NCBI GenBank assembly: GCA_963719855.1
Contig: CAVRDK010000004.1
Coordinates: 372,001 to 436,000 of the forward strand
Reading direction: 5' to 3'
DNA: 64,000 bases
From: CAIQPV01 sp963719855
GTDB taxonomy: Bacteria > Pseudomonadota > Gammaproteobacteria > Burkholderiales > Gallionellaceae
Shown here: in pieces, positions 19,047 through 27,911 of the stretch
Layout of the letters: every line of letters begins with the position of its first letter
How positions within the stretch are numbered: the first letter of the stretch is position 1
The notes under the pieces: generated by a model
Seen by the model: the letters and a program-made list of their open reading frames with translations, nothing else
Told to the model about the DNA's origin: nothing
Database searches by the model: none
Program-made: the position numbers and the translations under genes

Positions 19047-19145
19047 ATGAACAGGAATCTGGTGCAATTTATCATCGAAGAACAGGCTGGGGGCGCAAGT
19101 TCTACCGGTCGCGAGCGCATAGTCGCCTATCACAAAGGAGCATAA
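19047..19145 (+). other. Short ORF, possible gene remnant
   Basis: 32 codons starting MNRNLVQFIIEEQAGG. The QFIIEEQ stretch resembles the N-terminus of class I fructose-1,6-bisphosphatase, which would suit a Calvin-cycle setting beside cbbQO. The rest does not match and the ORF is too short to be sure. It may be a decayed 5' end or a chance ORF. The 18929-19149 stretch otherwise shows no gene. Confidence 0.2.
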
Positions 19146-19149
19146 CAAC

Positions 19150-19263
19150 ATGTTTAAACCCGATGCTATTCACTTAACCGTTCGTGGTGAGCTTGTCGAA
19201 CCACCAGCCACGCAACTAGAACCCTTCGACGAGCTCAGGGCGAACGGGATTTTTCTCAAATGA
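19150..19263 (+). other. 37-codon ORF across a REP element, coupled to purE
   Basis: AAAGGAG (19134-19140) precedes this ATG at 19150. The ORF reads through the REP-like repeat (VRGELVEP...FDELRANG) and its TGA overlaps the purE ATG as ATGA. Translation products of this repeat commonly appear as spurious peptides. Its value here is probably as a leader that delivers ribosomes to purE. Confidence 0.35.
19178..19247. repeat. REP-like inverted repeat upstream of purE
   Basis: Left arm 19178-19203 and right arm 19222-19247 are imperfect inverted copies (CCGTTCGTGGTGAGCTTGTC against the complement of GACGAGCTCAGGGCGAACGG) around an 18-nt loop. This GAGCTTGTCGAA-type palindrome is widespread between genes in proteobacteria. 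It ends 12 bp before the purE start codon. Confidence 0.8.
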
Positions 19264-19766
19264 ACGGGATTGTGTCTAAACCGCTTGTTTCCATCGTGAT
19301 GGGCAGCAGCAATGATTGGGAAATCATGCAGCAGACCGCACGCGCATTGCAGGACTTTGGCGTAGCGTTCGATGCCCGCGTGATCTCCGCACACCGCTCG
19401 CCCGATCTGCTGTTCGATTACATCAAGGAAATGAGCGAGCAGGGCGTGCAGTGTTTCATCGCCGGTGCGGGCGGTGCGGCGCATCTGGCCGGGGTGATCG
19501 CCGGCAAGACCACGCTGCCAGTGCTGGGCGTGCCCATCCCTTCCAAGTATCTGAAGGGCATGGATTCGCTGCTCTCTATCGTACAAATGCCCAAGGGCAT
19601 ACCGGTCGCCACATTCGCCATCGGCGAGGCGGGCGCAGCCAACGCTGGGCTGTTTGCGGTATCCATGCTGGCGTTGAACGATGCGGGCCTGGCAGACAAG
19701 CTCGCCGATTACCGCAGGAAACAGGCCGAGACAATAGCTGCAACAACTTTGCCGTCGTTGGGATAA
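19260..19766 (+). CDS. purE: N5-carboxyaminoimidazole ribonucleotide mutase
   Basis: Moves the carboxyl group from N5-CAIR to CAIR in purine synthesis. 168 residues with the PurE pattern VSIVMGSSNDWEIM, VISAHRSPD, FIAGAGGAAHLAGV and LPVLGVPIPS. No ribosome-binding site precedes ATG 19260 because a REP element abuts it; GTG at 19272 is an alternative start. purK, the usual partner, is not next to it. purC follows after 126 bp. Confidence 0.95.
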   Translation: MNGIVSKPLVSIVMGSSNDWEIMQQTARALQDFGVAFDARVISAHRSPDLLFDYIKEMSEQGVQCFIAGAGGAAHLAGVIAGKTTLPVLGVPIPSKYLKGMDSLLSIVQMPKGIPVATFAIGEAGAANAGLFAVSMLALNDAGLADKLADYRRKQAETIAATTLPSLG

Positions 19767-19770
19767 ACCC

Positions 19771-19876
19771 AAACTCCTCCTAACTTCCCCTGATGAAACT
19801 ACTAGCCATTCGACTAAGCTATCAAAAGACGATAGCCAAGTCGCTGGTTATGACAAGGGGAGGCCGGGAGGGTTAG
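19771..19876. repeat. REP-like palindromic repeat, family A, copy 2
   Basis: Core 19797-19851 is ACTAGCCATTCGACTAAG, then GCTATC, loop, GATAGC, then CAAGTCGCTGGTTAT. The outer arms CTCCTAACTTCCCCT and AGGGGAGGCCGGGAG extend the structure. It occupies nearly the whole purE-purC gap. Confidence 0.8.
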
Positions 19877-19892
19877 AATTTCGAGGAACAAC

Positions 19893-20777
19893 ATGACCGC
19901 TTTACACGAATCCAACCTGACCAGCCTGCCACTGTTGCATCGCGGCAAAGTGCGCGATATTTACGGCGTGGACGATCAGCATTTGCTCATCGTGCAGACA
20001 GATCGTTTGTCCGCATTTGATGTCATTCTGCCTACACCTGTGCCAGGCAAGGGGCAAGTGCTCACTACGCTGTCAAATTTCTGGTTCGCCAAACTTGGGC
20101 ACGTCATTCCTAATCACCTTTCCGGCATTGCACCTGAGGACGTGGTAAAGACCGCTGAGGATCGCGCACAGGTCGCGGGCCGCGCCTTTGTGGTGAAACG
20201 CCTGAAGCCGCTGCCGATAGAGGCCATTGTGCGTGGTTATCTGGTCGGCTCTGGCTGGAAGGATTACAAGAAAACAGGTGCGGTGTGTGGCATCGCACTA
20301 CCCGCCGGTTTGCAGGAGGCGCAAAAATTACCGGAGCCTTTATTTACGCCTTCCACCAAGGCTGCGATCGGCGATCACGACGAGAATATTTCTTTCGACG
20401 AAGCTAAAAAATTGCTGGGCGAAACGCGAGCCAGCGAGGTTCGCAATGCCACCTTGGCGCTCTATACCCAGGCAGCTGAATACGCCGCCACCAAGGGAAT
20501 CATCATCGCTGATACCAAATTCGAATTCGGCGTAGATGAAACGGGGAAGCTGTATTTGATAGATGAGGCGCTTACACCGGACTCTTCGCGCTTCTGGCCA
20601 GCCGACCAATACAAGGTCGGCTGCAATCCACCCAGCTACGACAAGCAGTTCGTGCGCGACTGGCTGGAAGCTTCCGGCTGGAATAAGCAACCGCCCGCAC
20701 CGCAAGTGCCCGCTGACGTGCTGCAAAAAACCTCGGACAAGTATCACGAGGCATTACGACTGCTGATCGGTGCATGA
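19893..20777 (+). CDS. purC: Phosphoribosylaminoimidazole-succinocarboxamide synthase
   Basis: SAICAR synthetase, joining CAIR and aspartate with ATP in purine synthesis. 294 residues, the longer form common in betaproteobacteria. HRGKVRDIYGVDD and VQTDRLSAFDVI mark the N-terminal ATP site. IIADTKFEFG and EALTPDSSRFWP are the second signature. A GAGGAAC ribosome site precedes the ATG. Confidence 0.97.
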   Translation: MTALHESNLTSLPLLHRGKVRDIYGVDDQHLLIVQTDRLSAFDVILPTPVPGKGQVLTTLSNFWFAKLGHVIPNHLSGIAPEDVVKTAEDRAQVAGRAFVVKRLKPLPIEAIVRGYLVGSGWKDYKKTGAVCGIALPAGLQEAQKLPEPLFTPSTKAAIGDHDENISFDEAKKLLGETRASEVRNATLALYTQAAEYAATKGIIIADTKFEFGVDETGKLYLIDEALTPDSSRFWPADQYKVGCNPPSYDKQFVRDWLEASGWNKQPPAPQVPADVLQKTSDKYHEALRLLIGA

Positions 20778-20846
20778 CCTTGCCGCAATATCTAATAGAG
20801 GGCTTCCGGCGCTTCCACACCCAGCGCGCCACGAGATCACGTTGCG

Positions 20847-22871
20847 CTACATGACAGGATCGAAGAAGCGCACAGCGTTGCGTCCGGCGTTTTTGGCCTG
20901 ATACATTGCTATATCTGCTTGCTTGAGCAAATCATCAACCGAATTTTCATTGCCACGGTACAGGCTGATGCCGATGCTGGGCGAGCTATAGTGTTCATGG
21001 GATTTGAGCTGGTATGGACGCACTAGCGTGGCGCGGATTTTTTCGGCAATGAGTCCGACATTGCGTAAAGTCTCATTCTGATCTTTGCTGATTCCTTCAA
21101 TCAGCACTACGAATTCGTCGCCGCCCAGACGCGCCACTGCATCCATTTCGCGCACGCAGGACTTGATCCGGGCTGCCACCTCGATCAGCAGCAGATCGCC
21201 GTAGTCGTGCCCGAGCGTATCGTTGAGCGTCTTGAAGCGATCCAGGTCTACGAACAGCACCGCACCGTAATCGTTGCGGCGCGTTGAAGTGGTCAGCGCC
21301 GCGCGGAAGCGATCCATGAACAGGCGGCGATTAGGTAGCTGGGTCAACGAATCGTAAAATGCCAAGTTGCGGATTTCTTCCTCAGCCTGCTTGCGCGCGG
21401 TGATGTCGCTGAAGATGGACACGTAATGCGTGGTCTCCTGCCGTTCATCCTTGACTGCGGTGATAGTCAGCCATTTTGGATAAATCTGGCCATTTTTGCG
21501 CTTGTCCAAAATCTCACCCGACCAGGAACCGGTGTGCAGCAGTTGCTGCCACATCTCGCTATAAAATTCCTTGTCATGCCGCCCCGAACTCATGATGTTT
21601 GGGTTCTTGCCCAGCACCTCGTCCTGGCTGTAGCCTGTGATGTCGGTAAACGCCTGGTTTACCCGGATGATGTTGGCGCTGGCGTCGGTAATCAGGATGG
21701 CATCGTGAGTCTCAAAAGCGACCGCAGCCACACGCAACGCGTCTTCGGTTTTCTTGCGATCAGTGATGTCGCGGCAGAAAACAAAAAATTGTTGCAATTC
21801 TGGCATGTACGTGACGGATGCCTCGATATCATATAAATGACCATCTTTATTGCGATGGCGTGTCTCGAAACGTTCATGGCCATGCGCGATAATACTCGCA
21901 GCACGTGCTGCGACATCTTCTGGTTGATCAAACGCATCCAGTTGGCTAATGTGCATCGTAGTCAATTCGTCAACCGTATAACCCGACATGGTGACGTATG
22001 CTTCATTGGCATCCAGCAAATTACCCATCGAGTCGGCCGTCCAAAAGCCATCGTTTGCGCTATCAATCACCAGCTTGTGCTTCTTTAACATCATTTCTAT
22101 TTTCTTGCGCTCAGTGATGTCGCGGCTGGAAGCAAAAAGAAAATACTGGCCTTCAATTTCAATACCGGAGGTGCTGATTTCGACATCGATCAGTGCTCCA
22201 TCCTTGCGCCGATGCACCGTCTCAAACATGGAGCTGTTGCCGATGAGCTGCTTGAAGCGTTCCCGCAGTTCCTCAGCCGACCATTGAACATCCCAATCGG
22301 CCACGTTAAGGCAGGCCATCTCTTTCTGGGTGTAACCCAACATACGACAGAAAGCGTCATTGGCTTCCACGATGTTGCCGCTCATATCCATCACGTGGAT
22401 ACCATCCATGGAGTTCTGCATCAATGTTTGGTTGCGACGCAGCAGCGCCTCGGTTTCCTTCTGCAGGCGCAGATTCTTTTCATGTTGCGCATGGGCAGCA
22501 AGGACACGCCCTATCACACCCGGCAACAGCCTCAGATATACCCCCTCGGTATCCTTGACCAGATAGTCGTCGGCTCCCTGCTTCATCACTTCAACAGCCA
22601 CCGCCGTGCTGCCCTCCCCGGTCAGCATAACGATGGGAATGGGCGTGTCAGAACTTGCAGCAAGCCTCTTCATGAAGCTGAGCCCGTCCATATCCGGCAG
22701 GTTGTAATCGAGCAGGATCAGGTCTGGCTTGGCATCGGCTATGCGTGCAAACCCGGCCTCCGCTGACGACGCCATCACCAGGCTGTAGAAATGGTCAAAA
22801 TCCTTAAAGGCGCGCTGGTAAAGACGCTGGTCGTCTTCGCTGTCGTCAATAATAAGGATGGTCGAAGTCAT
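20847..22871 (-). CDS. Receiver-PAS-GGDEF diguanylate cyclase
   Basis: Makes cyclic di-GMP in response to phosphorylation and PAS inputs. 674 residues: an N-terminal receiver with phospho-acceptor region LILLDYNLPDMDG (about 50-62) and conserved lysine in DYLVKD; three PAS domains at about 150-270, 275-390 and 395-500; then a C-terminal GGDEF domain with the intact active site ARLGGDEFVVL near 595. No EAL domain. The start overlaps the preceding receiver gene by 4 bp, so it is likely the output of the upstream kinase. Confidence 0.93.
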   Translation of the reverse strand: MTSTILIIDDSEDDQRLYQRAFKDFDHFYSLVMASSAEAGFARIADAKPDLILLDYNLPDMDGLSFMKRLAASSDTPIPIVMLTGEGSTAVAVEVMKQGADDYLVKDTEGVYLRLLPGVIGRVLAAHAQHEKNLRLQKETEALLRRNQTLMQNSMDGIHVMDMSGNIVEANDAFCRMLGYTQKEMACLNVADWDVQWSAEELRERFKQLIGNSSMFETVHRRKDGALIDVEISTSGIEIEGQYFLFASSRDITERKKIEMMLKKHKLVIDSANDGFWTADSMGNLLDANEAYVTMSGYTVDELTTMHISQLDAFDQPEDVAARAASIIAHGHERFETRHRNKDGHLYDIEASVTYMPELQQFFVFCRDITDRKKTEDALRVAAVAFETHDAILITDASANIIRVNQAFTDITGYSQDEVLGKNPNIMSSGRHDKEFYSEMWQQLLHTGSWSGEILDKRKNGQIYPKWLTITAVKDERQETTHYVSIFSDITARKQAEEEIRNLAFYDSLTQLPNRRLFMDRFRAALTTSTRRNDYGAVLFVDLDRFKTLNDTLGHDYGDLLLIEVAARIKSCVREMDAVARLGGDEFVVLIEGISKDQNETLRNVGLIAEKIRATLVRPYQLKSHEHYSSPSIGISLYRGNENSVDDLLKQADIAMYQAKNAGRNAVRFFDPVM

Positions 22872-23347
22872 ACGGGTGCCCGGATAGAAGTTTCACATAT
22901 GATGTTTTTTGGCAGAACCGAGACATGGAGCCAATATTCTGAGAGCAGAGCAATTGCCTTAATTAATCCAACCAAATCCACGGGCTTTTGCACGTAGGAA
23001 TTTGCCCCGGCAGCATAGCACCGTTCAATGTCCTGCTCGGCATTGGATGTTGTCAGGACGATGACAGGGATTTTCATAAGTGTGGGATTCTCCTTGATCA
23101 GGCGCAGCACCTCACGCCCGTCCGTGCCTGGCAAATTCAGGTCGAGCAGGATGACGCTGGGCCGGGGAGCCTTGCCGGGGACGGAGAACTCGCCGCGCTG
23201 AAAAAGATAATCGAGCGCCTGATCGCCATTGGTGCAACGCTGAATCGGGTTGGCAAAATTGGTCTTCTTGAAGGCGCGCATGGTGGCAAAGAAATCGTCG
23301 TCGCTGTCCTCGACGATCAGAATGGTTTGTGATTCGTTCGTTTCCAT
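22868..23347 (-). CDS. Single-domain response regulator (Rcp1-like)
   Basis: 159 residues, a stand-alone receiver of the phytochrome-partner type with acidic residues EDSDDD, phospho-acceptor in VILLDLNLPGTDG, then VLTTSN and the lysine in SYVQKPVD. It has no output domain, so it probably relays phosphate or inhibits a partner. Its ATG overlaps the kinase stop (TAATG) and its stop overlaps the diguanylate cyclase start, so three signalling genes are translationally linked. Confidence 0.92.
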   Translation of the reverse strand: METNESQTILIVEDSDDDFFATMRAFKKTNFANPIQRCTNGDQALDYLFQRGEFSVPGKAPRPSVILLDLNLPGTDGREVLRLIKENPTLMKIPVIVLTTSNAEQDIERCYAAGANSYVQKPVDLVGLIKAIALLSEYWLHVSVLPKNIICETSIRAPV

Positions 23348-23511
23348 TATGCTTCCCCGCTCAAAGTAAAGTAAAACACCGTCCCCTCTCCCGGGACGGA
23401 TTCCAGCCAGATGTGACCGCCGTGCCGTTCGATAATTTTCTTGACGATGGTGAGACCGGCTCCGGTACCGCTGCCGTATTTGCTTTGCTCATGCAGCCGT
23501 TTGAATATCCG
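23347..23511 (-). pseudogene. Displaced C-terminus of the histidine kinase (frameshifted)
   Basis: 54 codons reading RIFKRLHEQ...GSGTGAGLTIVKKIIERHGG..., the G2 box and end of the HATPase domain that the main frame lacks. It joins the main kinase at a run of six A bases on the plus strand (23512-23517). Removing one base gives a continuous kinase of about 700 residues ending next to the response regulator start. Confidence 0.85.
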
Positions 23512-25450
23512 AAAAAACTTTCTCCTGATGTTGCGGCGGAATGCCGATGCCATTATCGCGGACGTAGAAAACCGGGGGAGTGCTGCTATGGTCACAGCCG
23601 ACCTCGATCCATTTCGATGGCTTGTCGTTATATTTTGCCGCATTGGAAATCAGATTTTGAAATACCTCACCGACACGGATGGCATCGCCATGCACCATTC
23701 CCAAGTGGCCATTGCGGCGCAGCTCGATACCTTCCGTTGTCCATAAACGACTCAAATCCTCTGCCACCGCGTCAATGATGGCATCCACATCAACCAAGTC
23801 ATATGCAAGCTCAGTGCTACCCAAGCGGGAGTAGGCCAACAGGCTGTCAATCAGGGACGACAGGCGTTCGGCCAGCCGCTGTATGCTATTAATATATTGC
23901 TGGGCGCCTTCAGCCAACTGCCCGGCGTAGTCTTCCTTGAGAAAACTTGCGTAGTTGCGTATGCCGCGTAGCGGCTCCTTGAGATCGTGCGCGGCAATGT
24001 AGGCAAAATCATCCAATTCCTTGTTGATGGCGATCATGCGCTCCTCGTTCTTCTTACGTTCGGTAATGTCGAAGAATGTGCCGACGTAGTTGGCAACATT
24101 GCCTGCTGCATCGCGTGCTACACTGATATTGAGCCACTTTGGATAGATCGAGCCATCCTTGCGTTTGTCGACAATTTCGCCTGACCAGTTGCCGTACTCT
24201 TCAAGTTGTCGCCACATCGCCTGGTAGAACTCGCGCGGCTCTCGGCCGGCAGAAAGAAAGCGCGGGTTTTTTCCAATAATCTCATCTTCTGTATAACCGG
24301 TAAAGTGGGTGAACGCGGCATTCACCGTTAGGATGTGGTTGTCGCGGTCAGTAATGAGGATAGCCTCGTTGCCGCTGGCGAACACCATGGACCATAGGCG
24401 GCGCTGTGCTTCCTCAACTTCGCGTTCGCGTTCGCGCTGCATGATCTGCTCGGCCATGCCCTCTATGGCACAGGCCACCTCGCTGATTTCGTCTATATGC
24501 CCACCGCGTGCGAGGTGAAGTTTTTCTTCCAGCATCGCTGTTGGTCGGTGCTGCGCGGTGAATTCCTCGACTGCGTCGCCTAGATTCTTGATGCGTCTAG
24601 CGTTGCGTATCAGCCAGAAACCGAGCGTGAACCATAGGATCAGGCCGTCAATGACCGGAATCGTGGAGGCGCTGAGCGTCAACTCTGTTGCTGTAAAGAG
24701 CGCCTTGATCGGTGCATCGATGCGCAGGAAGGTATTTTCGGAGTCTTTTGTGCTCCAGGGAATCTCCCGTTCTTCAACATTCTCTTTCGGAGTTGTTGGT
24801 TGTTTAACCCGCTCCAATCCTGCCTGTCCGGCAGAGCTGGCAATCGAGATGCCGTCGTTCCTTGCGGCTAGCACGATGTCCGGCGTTGCCAAGTTGAACA
24901 GTAGCGCGTTGTCGATTTTGTAGAACATAGCCATGCGGCCGTTTCCGGCTTTTCCGAGCCAGATTGGCATAACGAAAACTCGGTACAGGTTGCCGTCACC
25001 ATTCGATAGATACCAACTGCTTTCCTCTCCGGACGGAACCGGAATTTTATTGAGATTGAGCTCGTTGCCGAAATCGAAGACTTTGTCGCCCTTACGGTTC
25101 TGGATCAGCATGTACTGGAAGCGCCGGTTGGTGCCCTGCACGGTCATGAATGCTTGCAGGTTGGTAACGCTGGTTTTCTGATCCTCCAGCAGGCGTGTGA
25201 CTTCGAGGCGCACCTTGAAGTCGCGCGCCTGAAGATCCCATTCACGATCCAACTGCATCAGGCGCGTCCGGTAGAACGTCGCCAGATTTTCGGCGCGTAT
25301 GTGCGCTGACTTATGCAGGGCAATTGAGTAGAGCTTATAGCTCGATATGCCGAGCAGCACAACGAACAGCCCGAGGCTGAAGATCAGACGCAGAGCTGCC
25401 TGATGGGTGATCGACCTGGATTTCAAGCTTACTTGCTCCGTCCGGCCCAT
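23489..25450 (-). CDS. PAS sensor histidine kinase, interrupted by a frameshift
   Basis: Membrane sensor kinase. The visible 653 residues hold a transmembrane helix (about 20-42), a periplasmic sensor region, a second helix near 265-285, HAMP, one PAS domain (about 345-460), HisKA with FAYIAAHDLKEPL (His near 490), and the HATPase N box (NLISNAAKYN) and DNGIGIP. The ATP-binding domain then breaks after HQEKVF. The missing part is intact in the next frame. Either an assembly indel or a real inactivation. It overlaps the binding-protein gene by 22 bp. Confidence 0.88.
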   Translation of the reverse strand: MGRTEQVSLKSRSITHQAALRLIFSLGLFVVLLGISSYKLYSIALHKSAHIRAENLATFYRTRLMQLDREWDLQARDFKVRLEVTRLLEDQKTSVTNLQAFMTVQGTNRRFQYMLIQNRKGDKVFDFGNELNLNKIPVPSGEESSWYLSNGDGNLYRVFVMPIWLGKAGNGRMAMFYKIDNALLFNLATPDIVLAARNDGISIASSAGQAGLERVKQPTTPKENVEEREIPWSTKDSENTFLRIDAPIKALFTATELTLSASTIPVIDGLILWFTLGFWLIRNARRIKNLGDAVEEFTAQHRPTAMLEEKLHLARGGHIDEISEVACAIEGMAEQIMQREREREVEEAQRRLWSMVFASGNEAILITDRDNHILTVNAAFTHFTGYTEDEIIGKNPRFLSAGREPREFYQAMWRQLEEYGNWSGEIVDKRKDGSIYPKWLNISVARDAAGNVANYVGTFFDITERKKNEERMIAINKELDDFAYIAAHDLKEPLRGIRNYASFLKEDYAGQLAEGAQQYINSIQRLAERLSSLIDSLLAYSRLGSTELAYDLVDVDAIIDAVAEDLSRLWTTEGIELRRNGHLGMVHGDAIRVGEVFQNLISNAAKYNDKPSKWIEVGCDHSSTPPVFYVRDNGIGIPPQHQEKVFSDIQTAA

Positions 25451-26439
25451 CTATCGTTGATGATGCTTTCGATTTTCAAGCTTTGCGCCTTGGCATTACC
25501 TTCACTGGTCTTGTGGAAGAAGCTCTCGGTCTCTTTTAACTGGCTGCTGGAGAACTTGCCGTCGCGGCTGAAGGCGCGCGGATACTTTCGAAGCGCCAGC
25601 AACAGCGAGGTGCGTTCTTCCGGGTCAGTCACCTTCAGCTTGTCCACCACCTCTTCGGGCGTGTGCTTCGCGAGCCATTGCAGCGATTTCACCATCATGC
25701 GTACCATCTTCTCCACTTTTTGCGGCTCATCGCGGATCATATCGCTACGCGTCTCCAGCGTTGCGTGCAGAAAATTGGCTCCCGTTATTTTCTTTGTTGT
25801 TGCCGGATCAGACAGGTTTGCGAGGAAGAACACCTTGCCATCGGCTAACAGGCGCGACGCAAATGGCTCATCGCCCATCACTGCGTCGGCGGTGCCGGAG
25901 ATCATCAGCGAGGACTGTTCAACCCAGCTCTGCCCAGCCGGCACGATACGTATCATGTCGAGGTCGACACCATCGGATTTGAGCAGCAATTCGGCCAGTT
26001 GTTGCGAAGTTGTCTTGCTGTTCTTGGTGCTGGTGTTGACGCCGATCACCTTGCCACGTAGATCGGAAATGCGCTTTACCTGCCCCTTCAGTCCCGCACG
26101 CACCATCAGCACAAACATCGGTGCATCGTCCAACGGCGCGATGCCGACGACATCACCGCCGTTAACGCTGAGCGACATTGCGGCCGGAAAGCCTGCAACG
26201 GCGAAGTCGGCATTGCGCGTAACCAGATTATTGAGAGCGACCGCCCCTCCGCCCACGTGAAGTATCTGCAACGCAATGCCTTCCTCTTTGTCTGCGCCGA
26301 TGGCCGAGATCAAATCCACCGGCAGATAGGAAATATTGCGTGGCCCCGGTGTGGCGATCACCATCTTTTCCAAAGCCTGCGCACTCGCGACGGATGCGAC
26401 GAGCGTTAGGGCTACGCTGAACAAGCCCCGCATTTTCAA
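25429..26439 (-). CDS. Periplasmic NMT1/SsuA-like substrate-binding protein
   Basis: 336 residues with a cleaved signal peptide (about 1-22, ASAQA). The fold resembles the NitT/TauT/thiamine-precursor binding proteins: ISYLPVDLISAIGADKEEGI near the N-terminus and GGAVALNNLVTRNADFAV. No ABC permease or ATPase is adjacent. It overlaps a sensor kinase gene, so it more likely feeds a ligand signal to that kinase than to a transporter. The ligand cannot be told from sequence. Confidence 0.85.
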   Translation of the reverse strand: MKMRGLFSVALTLVASVASAQALEKMVIATPGPRNISYLPVDLISAIGADKEEGIALQILHVGGGAVALNNLVTRNADFAVAGFPAAMSLSVNGGDVVGIAPLDDAPMFVLMVRAGLKGQVKRISDLRGKVIGVNTSTKNSKTTSQQLAELLLKSDGVDLDMIRIVPAGQSWVEQSSLMISGTADAVMGDEPFASRLLADGKVFFLANLSDPATTKKITGANFLHATLETRSDMIRDEPQKVEKMVRMMVKSLQWLAKHTPEEVVDKLKVTDPEERTSLLLALRKYPRAFSRDGKFSSSQLKETESFFHKTSEGNAKAQSLKIESIINDRWAGRSK

Positions 26440-26544
26440 GATTCAAATTGCGAAATATGCGTGATCGTGCAAAAAGACGAGTTCAGCCCGTATTGTTTTA
26501 CCCTTTCGGGCTACTCCTCGGGCTTTTCGCCCGCCATTCGCCCA

Positions 26545-27528
26545 CTATGGGCGGACTTGTGCCATCAATCGATTTCGAGACAAGTAAATATTCGCCAATG
26601 CCAGCGCAGTAAATGCGCGGCCGGAATTCTTGGCTAAACCACGGTAGCGCACTTTCGTAAAACCCCACAGCCGTTTGACCACGGCAAAGACGTGTTCGAC
26701 ACGGGCTCTTATCTTTGACTTATTGCGGTTCTTGCCGCGCTTGACCTCATCGACTTCACCACCCGGCTTACGGGTGCGACAGTTGGTGAAGTCGCGGGCT
26801 TGGGGGGATTTACTGTGAATCAAATCCTTTTGGCTGGCATAGGCGCTATCGCCATAAACACGCTGCTCTTGGCCATGCAGTAAATCAGGCAGAGGATGTT
26901 TGTCATGCACGTTGGCCGGGGTGACGACGGCGCTGTGCGCCAGGCCGCTTTGACTATCCACGCCAATGTGCAGCTTCATGCCAAAGTACCACTGCTGTCC
27001 CTTGCGAGTCTGGTGCATCTCAGGATCACGTTTCTTATCGGCGTTCTTGGTTGAGCTGGGTGCCGCGATAATGGTGGCATCGACAATCGTGCCGGTCTTG
27101 AGTGTCATGCCGCTGCCTTGGAGTACGCGCCCGACTTCGGCAAACAGTTGCTCATTGAGATTGTGTTTCTCCAGAAGGCGACGAAACTTTAGCAGCGTGG
27201 TGGCGTCCGGTACGGCTTCGCATCCCAAGTCGATGCCAGCGAAATGGCGCAAGCTGGCGATGTCGTAGAGTGCTTCTTCACAGGCAAAGTCGGCCAAATT
27301 AAACCAGTGCTGAATGAAGTGGATGCGCAACATGCGTTCGAGCCCAATCGGTGGACGGCCATTGCCTCGCTTCGGGTAGTGCGGTTCGATCACGGCACAT
27401 AGATCGACCCATGGCACGATGCGATTCATCGTGTTCAGAAATTCGTCGCGCCGTGTCGGTCTGCGGTGTTGTTCAAATCCTGTTTCGTGTTTCGCTGCCA
27501 TCGCCAGAGTATTTTGTTTCATTGCCAT
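26545..27528 (-). CDS. IS5-family transposase
   Basis: 327 residues, full length, with an N-terminal DUF772-type domain (RPPIGLERMLRIHFIQHWFN) and a DDE transposase domain: D in TIVDATII, D in VYGDSAYAS, E in RARVEHVFAVVKRLWGF. No frameshift or stop is seen, so it may be active. I could not find convincing terminal inverted repeats in the flanks, so element ends are not given. It lies about 105 bp upstream of the binding-protein gene, in the same orientation. Confidence 0.95.
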   Translation of the reverse strand: MAMKQNTLAMAAKHETGFEQHRRPTRRDEFLNTMNRIVPWVDLCAVIEPHYPKRGNGRPPIGLERMLRIHFIQHWFNLADFACEEALYDIASLRHFAGIDLGCEAVPDATTLLKFRRLLEKHNLNEQLFAEVGRVLQGSGMTLKTGTIVDATIIAAPSSTKNADKKRDPEMHQTRKGQQWYFGMKLHIGVDSQSGLAHSAVVTPANVHDKHPLPDLLHGQEQRVYGDSAYASQKDLIHSKSPQARDFTNCRTRKPGGEVDEVKRGKNRNKSKIRARVEHVFAVVKRLWGFTKVRYRGLAKNSGRAFTALALANIYLSRNRLMAQVRP

Positions 27529-27911
27529 CTACCATGTTTGTCTACTACGGCTATAACGCACGACCTATGGAATCGGTGGACTTAATCAGCGTAGCCTTAG
27601 TGCAAATGCGAATAGAGTACGTACCGAGATTCTCATATTGATTTTCCCCTAAAATGATTATGCATCAATTCCAATGCCACTGCGCGGCCTCAGCGATACC
27701 GTTCACGTGTTATGTGCCGAACTTGGGGTTAACAGGTGGGTAACCGTACCCACTGATTTTGGTAAATAGTCTACAGAGATTGTCTGATTGACGGTATAGG
27801 ACAAACACTGATGGGATATTCCAGACTGACGGGATGGGCGCGCCGCGTTTATAGCGGATGTTACGCTGTGTGTGAGATGATAACGGCAATAATGAAGATG
27901 CGGGTTCGACA
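27529..27911. other. Intergenic region between IS5 transposase and mlaE-like gene
   Basis: 383 bases between divergent genes. It must contain one end of the insertion sequence and the promoter of the lipid transport operon. I find no ORF with a ribosome site, no convincing inverted repeat and no recognisable element. Confidence 0.5.

Noticed and set aside
25403..26260. Plus-strand frame of 285 codons opposite the binding-protein gene
   Set aside because: Shadow of the coding strand; serine- and arginine-rich composition with no family signature.
26440..27700. Terminal inverted repeats for the IS5-type element
   Set aside because: TCGTGC at 26464 and the complement of GCACGA near 27561 share only about half of their following bases. 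GTGCAAA at 26466 and 27600 are in the same orientation. Neither is convincing.
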